Part shown: positions 33,183 to 45,857 of the stretch, one piece after another
Layout: every line of letters starts with the position of its first letter
Numbering within the stretch: position 1 is the stretch's first letter
From: Marsupella aquatica
Taxonomy: Eukaryota > Marchantiophyta
Reading direction: 5' to 3'
NCBI GenBank assembly: GCA_973895155.1
Contig: OZ316895.1
Coordinates: 8,308,001 to 8,372,000 of the forward strand
Length of the DNA stretch: 64,000 bases
The notes under the pieces: generated by a model
Databases searched by the model: none
What the model was told of the DNA's origin: nothing
What the model saw: only the letters and a program-made list of their open reading frames with translations
Position numbers and translations under genes: made by a program

Positions 33183-34333
33183 CGCGCTCGCCGCTCCTTT
33201 CCCTCGCTAGCCCTAGTCCCGAACGAAGTGAGGGCTCCCCAAAACAAAACTGTTGTCCGTCCGTCCGCCGGGCCCTTATCCGATGCGCGAAATCGCACAG
33301 GACAGGGGAAGAAACCGGGCGAGATTCTCAATTCTTTTCAGTTGCTTGTTACACCATGATAACCGGGACTCCCGATTGATGCAGACACGTTCAAGTGAAC
33401 CGCAGGAGCCATCCCTGCAGGAATTTTAGTCCATTCAATTCAAACGATCACACAGTGTCCGAAAAGCCCGCGCACAAGACACAGTATGAGTAGCGATAAG
33501 CTTTCTTTAGGGGAGCTCGAGAAAAAGCTTCGACCAAGTTGCGAGCAACTTGAACGAGAGAGTGCTGATTAATAGAGCTAAGAACACTGCTGCGCGGAGC
33601 TTCACCAAAATACTCCAGCCTACTACTGTCGATGGGAATGAAATGACGAATCAAACGAAGCTCCCAAAGACTGAGGGAGAGGAGGAGAGAGCATAACGAA
33701 CGTTGAAGCAACGCCCGCGCACCAACAACAGAGATGTAGCGCTGCTAGGGCGTCTCAAAGCTTCGAACATGCCCTCAACACGATGAGAGAGCCTCTCGAC
33801 AGTCTTCTTACATAGGACTGTGTCCGTCGGGAAACCTAATAGCGGGCCCTCCTTATAATATTGGCACTCGAGATTTATCCCTGTGTTTGTTTCCCAACTT
33901 TATGGAAGAGAATGCCCATGTCCACATTTTGAGCTTTGTTCTCTACTTGTTAAACCACCACTACCCATGACAAAATCTTAGTTATTCCAGATTTCACCAT
34001 ACATAATATCCTTTCCTGAATTTGTGGAGCAGTGTGGAATTGAGGAAAAGAATGAGAGTGATTTGTGGAGCTATGTGGAATGGGAGAGGGAAAGAATGAG
34101 AGTGAAAAAGGGAGAAGTCTTGGACACTACCCCTTTTATATGGCTAGTGGGGGTTTAAAGAAATTGAAATCTAAACTTGCTTGAAATTTGTCTTTGTCTT
34201 GAGTGTGAAGAAAGGAGAAAAAGAATCAAAGCAATAGTGAGAGTGAGAAATTTTTGGGGGTTAAAGTGTGTTAACTCCTTGTTAGGGCATTATGGCATCA
34301 TGGGCAATAATAAGAGTCCGTCAAAACTTGGCT
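33183..34333. other. Upstream region of SF3B3
   Basis: Contains the SF3B3 promoter and 5' leader, which I cannot delimit. About 34020-34110 holds a local near-repeat of GTGTGGAATTGAG-GAAAGAATGAGAGTG. No gene is supported. Confidence 0.45.
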
Positions 34334-34723
34334 AAAGACATATTTATCTGGGACACTGTGCCCTGGAAATGCAAACATGTAGTTTACCATATAGCGTATG
34401 CCCAAAGACATCTCTATCTGGGACACTATAGTCCACAATGCCCTGGAAATGCAAACATGTAGTTTACCATATAGCGTATGCCCAAAGACATCTCTATCTG
34501 GGACACTATAGTCCACAATGCCCTGGAAATGCAAACATGTAGTTTACCATATAGCGTATGCCCAAAGACATCTCTATCTGGGACACTATAGTCCACAATG
34601 CCCTGGAAATGCAAACATGTAGTTTACCATATAGCTTATGCCCAAAGACATCTCTATCTGGGACACTATAGCCCACAATACCCTGGAAAGGCAAACATGT
34701 AGTTTACCACGTAGCTTATGCCC
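34334..34723 (+). repeat. Tandem array of five units with an 80-bp period
   Basis: Unit starts are at 34334, 34404, 34484, 34564 and 34644. The first unit is 70 bp, lacking a 10-bp ATAGTCCACA block. Units 2 and 3 appear identical, and units 4 and 5 differ by a few bases. Each unit contains AAAGACATCTCTATCTGGG and CATGTAGTTTACCA. Because 80 is not a multiple of three and no gene fits, the overlapping open frames here are repeat artefacts. Confidence 0.93.
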
Positions 34724-37443
34724 ATAATGATTTTTCTCTTTGTAATTTTTCTGTGCATTGCAAATGGCCACTCCAGTATGTAGTAGCTGAATAGGCTGTG
34801 GATGAACACCAGCTGGAGTTCTCATTTTTTCGCCTTTAATTATGGTGATTGATTACTAAAGCACTCAATCCAAAAGTATGCACTATAGGTTAGGCTCACA
34901 CTTAGGAAATATAGATCTGACTTTGTTAGAATAAAATGTTAATGCAAATACTTTGCCTCCCCAGTATGTACAGTAGTATGCAACGCCTTGCTCCCCCATC
35001 CCCAAAATGCATAAGGATCTTGAAGGGTAGCCCCTTTCCTCTCAAAATTTGTTTTGCAACAATATCCTCAATTGAGCCTAGTTCTCCCCCTTCTCAATGA
35101 TACATGGAAGTGAGGACCTAGTCCCCAAGCTTTTCTCTTCATTGTCTTCTTTAGATAGTAGATGCATGTTGCACTATAGAGGGCACATTCAATAATTTGT
35201 TGAGCCGAGGCTGTTTATTTTAGGGTCTAGACAAATTCCTCTTGTGACAATCCTATGCAAGTTACTCTAGAGTTTTACCAAGCTTTTCATTTTGCTGCCC
35301 AGTTGAGGTATTAGCTGGCTGTTCAATAAGGTTTTAGTTCCTTTGCCATTTTTAAGGACTCAGGCATATTTGGCTCTTTGGTATTCTTGGGGGTTTCTCC
35401 CCTTTCTTGAGTCTCCTCCTTATGGGATAGGGCCTCCAGGCTAGACTCCTTTTGTATTTTGTCCAGATACACCCGCAGATACATACTTGGGACCTCCACC
35501 TCTTCCATATTTAGTGTGTAGCTACCACCCTAAACTAGTCTAGAGTTACATTCATAACAGCTAGAAATGTTTTCTTGTTCCTTTATTAAGTATTGAGGTA
35601 TTAGGCTACCTAGGGCTTTGCTCTAGACTTTGCTTGGAACTCTAGGTTTGCATTTCACTTTGTAGTATAGATAGAGATAGATTAATTCCTTGAATGTTTA
35701 AAAAATAGCAAACCAAGCAAATCTCACTTAAATTAAATCAAGAATATTGTAGCTAGGTTTTGTGAGGGGGTTATAGCACCTGCAGCCCTCTTTTTTTCCT
35801 TTTATAATTTATGGGAGGTCCCTAGCACAACCCCCAAGCCAGTGCCTAGCTAGGGGTTCCAAGTGTCATAATCCCAATCAGCTTTGCCCCATCTTAAAAT
35901 ATCAAAATGTTATGTGGAAAAAGAGTGTAGGGTTTACACTAGCTAACCCATGGCTTGTTCACAATGCACTGTAGATTACACCGGGATTGCCACCCTTGGG
36001 TAACTGCCAGTGACCCCTCCAGGCCATGGATTACACTACACTTCAATGAAAGTACATGGGAAGATTCATAAGTATAGTCTATTGGGGAGGCTAAGCTCTT
36101 AGAGGGGAGTATGACACCTTCAATAAAAATATATGAACGAAACACAAGGGTAGCTCTAGACTGTGTAGGCATCTTTTTGATGTTAGGGAGCTGAAGAGGT
36201 TGTATGCTTGTAGTGGCTGTATTTCTCTCTATGGGCAATATGATAGGACCCAAAGCTGTTGCACCACCAATATAATGCCACTGACACTTGCCAGCATCCC
36301 TTGCTGTTGTGCCTCCAATGTGGGGTAAGGGGGTTGCCTGCACCATTGTTAGGATTTGTTACAGGATCAATAAAAGTGTGCTCATAGGTGGCTGACTCTG
36401 ACTCACTCCCAACCCAATGATTTTAGTGGGTGATCTTGGGGTTTGCTGGGGTGGCCTCAGTCGATGCCGCATTTTGGTAGTCGTGCGTTCTGGCCCCTGG
36501 TTTGTGTTCTTTTCGTTGCCTTTCTATTTAAAAAAACAAAGACAAAAACACACGGTTGCACTGTTACCTTTATATTTACCAAAAAAAAACAAAAACGAAA
36601 ATACATGGGAAGGTGACGAGAACACCTTTAATAAAAATATATCAACAGAAACACACGGGAGGATTCACAAGGAAGGGTCTACAAGTCTACCGACGCGTTG
36701 CCAGTTTGCTATCATTTATAGCGGGCTCAGTATAGAGGGCGGGCGGCGGCAATTTCCACATCAACCTTAAGAGTTTTGCCGGGCACTGAACTCTTCACTA
36801 TCAAATACGCCGGGGCTGGTTTCCCGTGGCAGGTTTCCCGTGGATGGTTTCCCGTGGCTCTTCACCGCCGCCAGCGACGAAGAACACTAGTACTGCATAG
36901 AGCATAGAGTATTGAAGTGTGGACGAGTTTGAGACTCTCGTGATGCCCTCGTCCTTCTCGTTGTCACGATCATCCTATGTTCGTTCCTTCGTTCGTTCGA
37001 TTGTTCGATAGATCGGGAGGGAAGGCGGGGCGGTCAAGTAGGCGGTCAAGGAGGAGAAGCGAAAAGCAGTCAAAAACGAATCGAAATAGCACGGGAAGGT
37101 GGTCTGGCTGAGCACTCGATCGAGCGGATGATGATGATGATCGTGGTCTCTCGATTTCCGGAATCGTTTGCCGGGGGTTACTTACTATACTACCGGTGAG
37201 GATTTTTCTGAAAGCAAATCGACACTGGGAAGTGTGTTTTACCTGGCAAGGACTGTGGATTAGGACTTGCAAAAGATGGATTGTCGATCGAGCGGGTGAT
37301 CTAAGACGCGGAAGGAAGCATTATCGGCTGCAGAGTTCTGGAATAGGTTGCCTGAAGTTACTGTCGGTGAGGTCGCGCACAGGAAATCGACGTTTGGAAG
37401 TGTGGAAAGAAGGGCACGGGCTGTAGTTTAGGACTCGCGAAAG
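34724..37443. other. Intergenic region between SF3B3 and the capping enzyme gene
   Basis: No coding exon is recognised. About 36050-36130 and 36600-36690 share short blocks (AATAAAAATATAT-AACG/GAAACAC and ATGGGAAG/CGGGAGGATTCA), suggesting an old local duplication. The last several hundred bases before 37444 should hold the capping enzyme promoter and leader. Confidence 0.45.
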
Positions 37444-40400
37444 ATGGATCTGAATGTGGCGCCAACGAGTGACGAGGATGAGGAGGAGAGGGTGGAGTCG
37501 GCTGTGGACACGATGCGTAGGGAACGAGAGGAGCGGAAATTACGGATGAAAAGGCAAAGAGAAGAAGAGCGGCACGAGGCAAGGAGCAATGGACACAGTG
37601 TTGTACGTCAGGCTCCACAATTGAGAGAGAGCTCCAGGACGGCAGGGTTGAATTTGCCAGAAGGTAATTTTGAATCATAAGGCGGGGCATGATTTCGCGG
37701 ACTCGCAGTTATTAGCATTGCGTTGTTCTCCCGAAATGCTTGCTTGTGACATGATAGGTTCCTTACCGGACGAAGAATAATTTCTGTGCAGGTTGGCTGG
37801 ATTGCCCTAGCATGGGCGAGCCAGTTGCAGGCTTTCTCATTCCATCGAAAGTGCCTCTTGGGGAACGTTTTAACGAAGTCATCCCTCCTGGAAAACGTTT
37901 CTCTAAGCAACACGTTCTGCGAACACAACGCACCCGTCAACGAGAGGTTGACAACTCGTTTTCCTTCATTGTTATCATCGTGTTGTAAAGCTTCCTTCAA
38001 TGGTCTTTATGCCATACTTCGACTCTCTTTTGCCCTTTTCTCGTTATCTTATATCTTTGTTAGGACGTCATTCCTATTCTGCTGTCATACGTTTGCTTCT
38101 GCGGTTCTTGCTACAGAAGCTGCTTCAATTGATTTACTATCTTCCTGTAATCACAATCGAGCATTACTCGTCTGGCAGGTTGCTTTGGTGATCGATCTCA
38201 CCAACACTAATCGGTACTATTCACCTCAAGAGTGGTTAAGAGAAGGTGTCAAGCATGTGAAGGTGAGGCTGACAACGTTTTAGATTATGAACCGTGCTAT
38301 GTGTGTTGGTGTAGGTTAACAACGCATGTATGCTCTCTCTTAACGCTTTCCTCTCTGGAGCAGGTTCCGTGCAGAGGACGTGACGAGGTCCCCGAGCCTG
38401 AAGCGGTCAATCAATTTGTTTATGAGGTGACAGTTTCCCGCCTGCAAAGCTTTCCATGTCAGGATAGTGCATTTCCACCAGTTTGGAGAACGTAAGACGT
38501 GGTGTGGAGGTAATTACTAAAATTGGCGGGCAATTTGATGGAACAGGTGATTAAGTTTCAGCATGGTACGGCAGCAAAAGCTCCGGGCAAGAGATATGTG
38601 GTGGTTCATTGCACACATGGACATAATCGTACAGGTTATATGATTGTACACTACATGATGCGAACTCAACATATCAGTGTTGAGAAGGTGCACACGAGTC
38701 CCATGCTTCTAAAAAACTAATTCATTTGCTAGACTGAAAAAATGAGACACTATCGGGACTATCCGCTCACTATACTTGATTGGTCTTTGTCAAGACAGCG
38801 TCTGATTGTGAAGCTCGGTTTATCTTTGCCGCCTAATTCTGCTATGGTTCATTTTTTGTTTCTTTGCAGTGTATAAAAGTATTTGCTGAAGCAAGGCCGC
38901 CTGGAATTTATAAGCCTGATTATATTGATAGCCTCTATAAATTTTACAATGAAAGGCGACCAGAACCATTGCATTGCCCGCGAACTCCTGAATGGAAAAG
39001 ACGAACCGAGGTTGATTTGAATGGTGAAGCAAAGGGCGACGAGGATGACGATGACGATGGGGGGATTTTGGCTGCGCTTCAGGTATCTGTAATTCTTAGC
39101 TCTTGCACCTGCGTGTGTCGACAAGTTCATCGCTGAATGCATATCTGGCCTGACACAGATAAAACTTCTTGGACTTATCTTCCTTGCATGGGTTTTCTGC
39201 TACAGTAGGTTCAAATGTTGGACTGCTTGGCGCCATTTGTGTTTTGTTAAATCTTCTATAACAAAGTTTGCATCCGGAGCCTTCAATGAGTGCATCGGAC
39301 TAGTATCGAATATGTGTGTGACATTCCACATCCGTGTCGGCATTGTTCCACAGGAAGATGCAACCGCGGGACCACTTACGATGACTAACGACGATGTGTT
39401 GGGAGATGCCATTCCTGATGAGCAGCAACTTGATATGCAGAAGTATATATGCATGGTTCTTGGAGTGGTAAGCTTCATTCATCCTCGTCTCCTCGTCGTG
39501 AGTCCTGTGACCTGTAAAAATCGAATTGAAGAGATCTAACTGATGGGAAATGGCTCCCAGCCGTGGTCGCCAACATGAGGAGCTCTGTCATCTTTGACCA
39601 TCATGAGCTTGTAAAGTTTTACGACAATTTGCCATTTGTTTTCTTGGAAAGACTTGCTCAAGTCACATTGTTGGGGAAGATAATTGAGATGGAGCCCAAG
39701 TCCTAATGCTACACAACATATAAATGACGTGAAACCTAAGATATCCTTCTTATATCTGTACTTGATATTTAACGACTAAAACCTGTCTTGCTTCTGTAGA
39801 TGTTTGTGTAAAATAACAGCGAGACACTCTCCTTATTCATGGTCTTTTCTGCTCCTGTATTGTACTGGATGAATTTCTTTGGAAATGGGCAGGGCAGAGC
39901 AGGAGTCACCGTTCCTTATGATGGTGTGCTTGTTCGTCAATCCACCTTTGATGTTCATAGCACACCCATGACATAACTGTGCGCTGACCTCTACGTATGT
40001 GTGGCGTTCGTGACGGCTGGGGCAGCCTTCTGGAAAGCAGCCCAAATTTCCAGGGTCACAACCCGTCTCGTTGGATAGGTGAGTATTTAAATGCATTTTC
40101 CTGGTAGCTGATGAGGCTCTTGTATGTTTTAAGATATATACCCTTAGATCGCTGTCACAGGGAGATGTCTGTCGATCTAGAGAGACCTTCAATGGAGTGG
40201 AACTATCTCTTGCTCAAACAAAATCCTGATATCTGCAGGAAGAATCTTCAGCTTCTGCGGCAGCGGTATTACTATGCAACATGGAAAGCTGATGGGACGC
40301 GTTACATGATGTTCCTTACTCGATATGGCTGTTATTTGATTGATCGTAACTTTCGGTTCAGAAGGGTTCAACTAAGGTTTCCAATAGTGAAGGTAATTAA

Positions 40401-42944
40401 TTGTTCCTGAGTTTTCAGGCTGATAGAGGAGTCATAAAGAAGTATGGTTTGCGATCCGAGGTAGTGATGTTGAAGGTTAAGTTGTAAATGGTAGCACTGA
40501 GAGCAAAACGAAAGAGATCGAAAGTAGGCAAACATTTCTTGTGAATGCAGGCAGCCAACTCCATCTGAACTTGATGTGTGCCTAGCAGTCTTCTAAAGAG
40601 GCGCCTCCCGATATTCATCATCTCACGCTTTTGGATGGAGAGATGGTTATCGACACATTACCTGGCAGTACGCAACAGTCAAGAAGATACCTTGTTTACG
40701 ACTTGATGATTTTAAACTCGCACCCTCTTCATGAGGTACCTTCAATTTGAATTTTCATGAAATGTGAACCGTTTGAATTGATGTAGCGGTTTGATAGGAA
40801 TATACTGCCGGTGTTTCACGATGTCAGTCTCGTTAGCGGAGTCATTCCTGGAGTCTACTGGATGTTCTTATTCATTTGTTTAGGATTCTAATAGAGGGAA
40901 TTTTCGTTTTCAACTCGGGTTTAGGGTATGTTGGTTTCTGATGCACACTGTGTGGCCCTCGATGCTGCTAGGGATTGTGGGAATGTATCCGTAGCAAAAA
41001 ATCAGCTTGGTGAAACTCTCCCTTGAGCTGTTGAACGCACCAGTACAGAAATGTCCTTTAGGACTCTAGCACAGCTAAATGGCAAGGGTTAGGAGGCAGG
41101 ACTTAGAAACGACTCCCTCAATTCTTTTGTGGCTATTGTTGGATGTTATACTAGGTTTGTTGGTGTCATTTTCGTCCACTGCGTTGTAGCTAGTTGACAA
41201 TGTGTCAAACGATTATTGTGATAATTTTATTCTTGTTGGTGTTTACAGCGTCCGTTCAGTGAAAGATGGAAACTCATAAAGGACGAAGTGATTGATCCAC
41301 GTAGAGAGGAGAAAGCCCGAGGTGTACGCTACCTCTACGATGCTGAGAAATTTTCGGTTAGTACAAATAATTATTGTTCGTAGTCGCAGAGCAAGATGGC
41401 CGTATGCGATCATTCTTGTGTATGGAGGTTTCTTGACAACGTGTTATTCTCATCACTTTGGAGCGATTAATTGCTTTACAAAGCAACTGTTACCCTTGTG
41501 TTCAGGTAAGGAGGAAAGACTTTTGGATGCTATCAACTACAGGAAAACTTCTCAATGATTTTATTCCGAATTTGCCCCATGAAGCAGACGGTCTTATCCT
41601 ACAGGTCCGTTTCAAGTCTGACATGCCCTGGTATATATGTAGAGCTCTCCGCATGAATCATGTTATTGCTCAGAGCGGATGTTCTATATTCTCCATTTGA
41701 TAGAAAAGCAAACACGAGTGCTGCTGATTATGTCGCGGTGCTCGCCAACACCTCACATTGGACTTTATTGGGACATCTTTCCAGGGTTGGGATGACTTGT
41801 ATGTAACAAGGACTCATGAAGGGCTTCTCAAGTGGAAATATGCTCGGATGAATTCAGTTGATTTCCATTTACAGGTATATTTTGTGTACTAAACCGTCAA
41901 CTATATTCCACCTTAACTTGAGAGTCGTGGAACTGTATTACTGTTGAGTTGTAATTGTTATTGTTGATGAAATCAGACACGTAAATCTGTATTGCCGCTG
42001 CTTAATGTGCTCTACATCGGACAGTCCTTTCTAAGCACGTCTGACAGATGTCTTTACTGGTTGGACCTATTTTCCGTCGAACGGTTTATTCTGCTAAGTA
42101 CTGACATGAAACACTTGTGTAGCTTTCACCTTCGGGACAGTACCAATTATTCTTGATGGAAAGAGGAGGCAAATTGAGACAACTGGATGGTGCACAATTA
42201 ACTTTTCCTGGTATAGTCAAAGCCCTCGCATTTGTTTTTGGATGTGAAAGAGACCTCTGCATACCTGGACCAGTTCCTCTCAAATGCATGGTATAGCCGC
42301 ACCAGTAGTTCTCGCCGTCCTTGTCGAAATGCTGTGGAACTTTATGTTCGACTCCAATCTATTGTCTAAGCCCTATCATCTCGGTTTCTGGTACTGCAGA
42401 AGACCAAGATCCGTCCACTATGGTAGGCAAAATAATTGAATGTTCATGGAATCCGGAAGAAAGTCACTGGGAGTTCATGCGCATCCGTAAGGACAAAGAG
42501 ACTCCAAATGCCTGGCACGTTTATGAAAAGGTAAATAGATTTGGGGATGAGCAGCCGTCCAGGAACAATCTTAGGTTTCCTTGTCTGCAAGTGAGTAGTT
42601 CTGGATAATTATAGTGGGTTCCATATTTATTGACCGAGAGGGTGCCTAAATGCCTAAATGGTTGGTTTTTGGTCACTCAGTGTGCCTCTTAAATTCATCT
42701 TTCGCATAAATCTAGTCAGATAATGGTTAATGTCAGGGCTCTGATGACTAGGACGCAGATAAAAGTTCTTTACGACGTGTGGGAGCTGATGTATTGATTC
42801 AATTGCTTACAGGTTATGGGCAGTCTGCATGACAAGATCACAGAGGACGTATTGTTAGAAGAAATCCAAGAGATTTGTCACCTACCAATGTATGCAGAGA
42901 GCATAGCCCGAGAACACCAGCAAAGAGCCACCCGAGGCAGATGA
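37444..42944 (+). CDS. Bifunctional mRNA capping enzyme (RNA 5'-triphosphatase and guanylyltransferase)
   Basis: Sixteen exons reconstruct in phase: 37444-37663, 37792-37946, 38179-38262, 38364-38426, 38547-38687, 38870-39082, 39354-39467, 40026-40078, 40239-40392, 40589-40735, 41249-41356, 41506-41604, 41785-41874, 42123-42210, 42400-42530 and 42813-42944. This gives about 663 residues. The N-terminal half is a cysteine-phosphatase-type RNA triphosphatase with the signature HCTHGHNRTG (near residue 195). The C-terminal half is a nucleotidyltransferase: WKADGTRYMM with catalytic Lys near 364, LTLLDGEMVID, HEADGLILQ, LLKWKYARMNSVDF and WEFMRIRKDKETPN. It caps nascent pre-mRNA in the nucleus. 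Exon 1 encodes an acidic/basic low-complexity leader. Exon 8 could instead begin at 40041, five residues shorter, also in phase. No lesion was seen. Confidence 0.95.
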
Positions 42945-43838
42945 AACTATCCTTTGTACAATATACTATATGTTGCACTAAAGATACATAAACGGCACCC
43001 AGAGGGTACTTGCAGTGATTGATTGTGGGCATCTTGACCCATATTTTTCCTTTCTAGTCCATCAGCAATATCCCACCAGTTTTGTAGGTTGTGGTAACAG
43101 GTGAGTGGAATTATACTGTCGTCAAATAGTAGCAGTGGAGTAACTCGGGACTACTCTTGTGGCCCATGTATATATAAGTGGCTTGTGAAGAGTTTCGTCA
43201 GTGAGGGGCGCACTGATAGAAAACTTGGGCGATGGGTGTTGTTCGCATTCAGGAGATTATTCTAGGCGTCTTGAAGCGATTTTCTTTGGAAGGATGAAGG
43301 TGGATTGCCCTGGTGCTGTTGCTCTGTGCCAGTCTCCAACGTGATGACTTCTCTTCCCTGTCCTGTCATGGTCAGAAGCATATTTTGTTCCAGATATTTT
43401 TTGTGCGACAGATATCCATTCTTTATGTCGCTCAACAATTGATTGATTCATGCCTTCCCACAACGCGCACGGTTTTGTGCTATCCGAACTTGTTAGCATC
43501 GGTCAGAGCAAAGGAAGGAACCCCCAAATGAAATTAACTAGAGTCTGCTGGGGCTAAGTGAGTCGAGCATGACATGAAATATTGATTGACTACGGCAGAA
43601 GTGGAGGCGCAATGTGTGTTGTAAGATTAGCTTCAACATGATGGAGTAGAAGCACGAGTGCAAAAGGAAACAAGAGGGAGAGGAAAGCCTGTTGAGCCTC
43701 CTATGCAGTTCACACCAGAGCTCTACAGGGCTCTTCAGTTTGCCCATAGGTAGTTTTTGAACTTTTTGTTCCTGGCCTTTGTTGGGCCGGGCTTTGGCTC
43801 CCGCTTTGGCTGGGCTCCTTTGGACTTTTTGGCTCTTT
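42945..43838. other. 3' flank of the capping enzyme gene
   Basis: Probable 3' untranslated region and spacer. I see no supported gene or repeat. Confidence 0.45.
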
Positions 43839-44090
43839 GGTTCCCTTCCCTTGATTGGTTCTCTGGCCTATGAGGTCAGGTTTCCTGGTTGGGCTATATA
43901 TCACATAAACGTGTCTTTACTAGGGATCTCAAAGCCCAGTTTGACGGACCTTGGTTCCCTTCCCTTGATTGGTTCTCTGGCCTATGAGGTCAGGTTTCCT
44001 GGTTGGGCAGCTGTTGTTTTTGGGCAGCCTATATATCACATAAACATGTCTTTACTAGGGCATCTCAAAGCCCAGTTTGATGGACCTTAA
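43839..44090 (+). repeat. Tandem duplication with an internal 21-bp indel
   Basis: Two copies begin GGTTCCCTTCCCTTGATTGG at about 43839 and 43953 and end with CTCAAAGCCCAGTTTGA-GGACCTT. The second copy has an extra 21 bp after GGTTGGGC. Otherwise they differ at only a few positions, so the event is fairly recent. Confidence 0.85.
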
Positions 44091-44992
44091 TTCGATAATT
44101 ATGGAATATATACACAAAAAGTTATTTGCTACCAAATTCATAGCCCGTAATTTTTTGCCACTAAAGATTGATAAAATGCCAAACCTGGAGACAAGATCCC
44201 AAAGGCAACCCAATGAAGGGGAGAAACGATTGGTAGTATTCCATTACCATTAGTCAGAAAGAGGGGAAAGATTGGTACACTAGTATTCCATTACCATTAG
44301 TCACTCTAGAGGCTTGTGAATTTTATTTTCATTAAATTATTTACACAACTTTGTTAAAAAGTTATGACCATTTAAAAGCATTCATCCATAAAAAGTTACG
44401 ACCATTCTTTTAGGACCAAAAGGGATCATCCTATGAACATTCCTTTTTGGCCGAAAGCGATCATCCATATTTTATAATTTAGGAGCTTTGAGATGCCCTA
44501 CTACGTTCAAAGCACATCCTCCTATAAACATGTCGTTTCTACAGTCAAAGCATACCCTCGTGTAAAGATGACGTTACGATATTCCAAGAAATACCCTGTT
44601 GCAGTGTTGCTTTCAAAATCTGGTTGGACTGCCAATTGTGGTGTCGAGAGGACGTCCCTTAATCCGAGGAGTTTAATAATAATAGGAACTCGTTGAGTCC
44701 GTGGACTACGGCCAACAACAAGTTTTGGTCTGTTCAATCCAGACTTTGGCAGGATTATGAAATGATGCTATCTACCCCCAAGACCATTATTCCACTTAAC
44801 TACGGATCAGCCAAATTATCCATTTCCTGAGTTCCTGTAATTGATTGTACTTGTGTCACTATCTGTTTCAATCATGATCCTGTGATACAGCTGTATTACA
44901 GTCTGTGCCAAAGTACACAAGCGCCTTTTGAATTCCGTCCATGATTAGTGTCGAGGGGATCTCCCTCCTTCACAAATTCCTCAGATACCCAG
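44091..44992. other. Intergenic region, no supported gene
   Basis: AT-rich with local imperfect repeats (AGAGGGGA-A-GATTGGTA twice near 44220-44290, and AAAGTTA-GACCATT near 44360-44405). No coding exon is recognised. Confidence 0.45.
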
Positions 44993-45232
44993 TTATCCGG
45001 ATCCTGAGCTACAGAAGCTTTAATTTCGACGTAAAGTCCGTTCCACATCAAGCTTGCAAAATACTCCCTCCTGCAATTGCTGGAGGGTCCCAACTCCCCG
45101 TTGGTAGGGATCTCCGCTTCCAACCATTCGTTATCCTGGTCCTGAGCTACAGCAAATTTGATTGTAACTCAAAGTCCGTTCCACATCTAGCTTACAAAAC
45201 ACTCCCTCCTGCAATTGCTGGAGGGTCCCAAC
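44993..45232 (-). repeat. Duplicated 138-bp segment, possibly a decayed coding repeat
   Basis: Similar segments at 44993-45094 and 45131-45232 have a period of 138 bp, a multiple of three. On the minus strand both read as the same peptide-like unit, GPSSNCRRE-F-S-MWNGL-V-IK--VAQD-DN. The copy at 44993-45094 is open, and the other has stops. This suggests a decayed coding repeat. I do not recognise the family. Confidence 0.55.
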
Positions 45233-45610
45233 CCATGCGGAGAGGGCATTCCATGGAGCGCAAGGTGTTCAATTGTCATGCTTTGTAGAAGAAGAAGATA
45301 TATGGACAGTACTGAGCAGACCCGTCGCCCCCTGCTTCAATCAGCTTTTGCACCACCAGCCGTGGATCCCGTCCAAGCCTCCGGTCCTTGCAATATCCAG
45401 CAACTCCTCTACTGGTACTCACTGTTGTGGGCATTTCACTTCTGTAAGCAAACAATATTTTACGAAGCTGATTGCGGTACATTGGTAGTCCCCAAGGTGA
45501 ATACGGTTTATTGCGTCTTAAGGCTAGGCCAGAAAGTTCTTCGAAACATGTTTTTTTTGGTTGATGGCGTGGTGAAGTTGATACTCTAGAGAATTTACTC
45601 CACTGGACTG

Positions 45611-45778
45611 TTAGTTGCATCTCATACTATAATTACGAGTTGTTTCCTACACATTCGATAGGATTGGAGCTGGACTCTATGTGCATGTGATGGGTTAGTT
45701 GCATCTCATACTATAATTACGAGTTGTTTCCTACACATTCGATAGGATTGGAGCTGGACTCTATGTGCATGTGATGGG
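45611..45778 (+). repeat. Perfect 84-bp tandem duplication upstream of the SRPBCC gene
   Basis: 45611-45694 is repeated without visible change at 45695-45778. The unit begins TTAGTTGCATCTCATAC and ends GTGCATGTGATGGG. It ends 80 bp before the likely start codon, so it lies in the promoter or 5' leader. Confidence 0.95.
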
Positions 45779-45857
45779 TAAATTGCTTGTGCTCATTAGC
45801 TCTGTGCGAAGACATTGCTGGGCTTGACACATGATGAAAATATATTCGGTTGCAGCA

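Noticed and set aside
34298-34825. Overlapping open frames or a CRISPR-like array at the 80-bp repeats
   Set aside because: The frames arise from tandem repetition of non-coding DNA. Units are contiguous without unique spacers, and the genome is a plant's.
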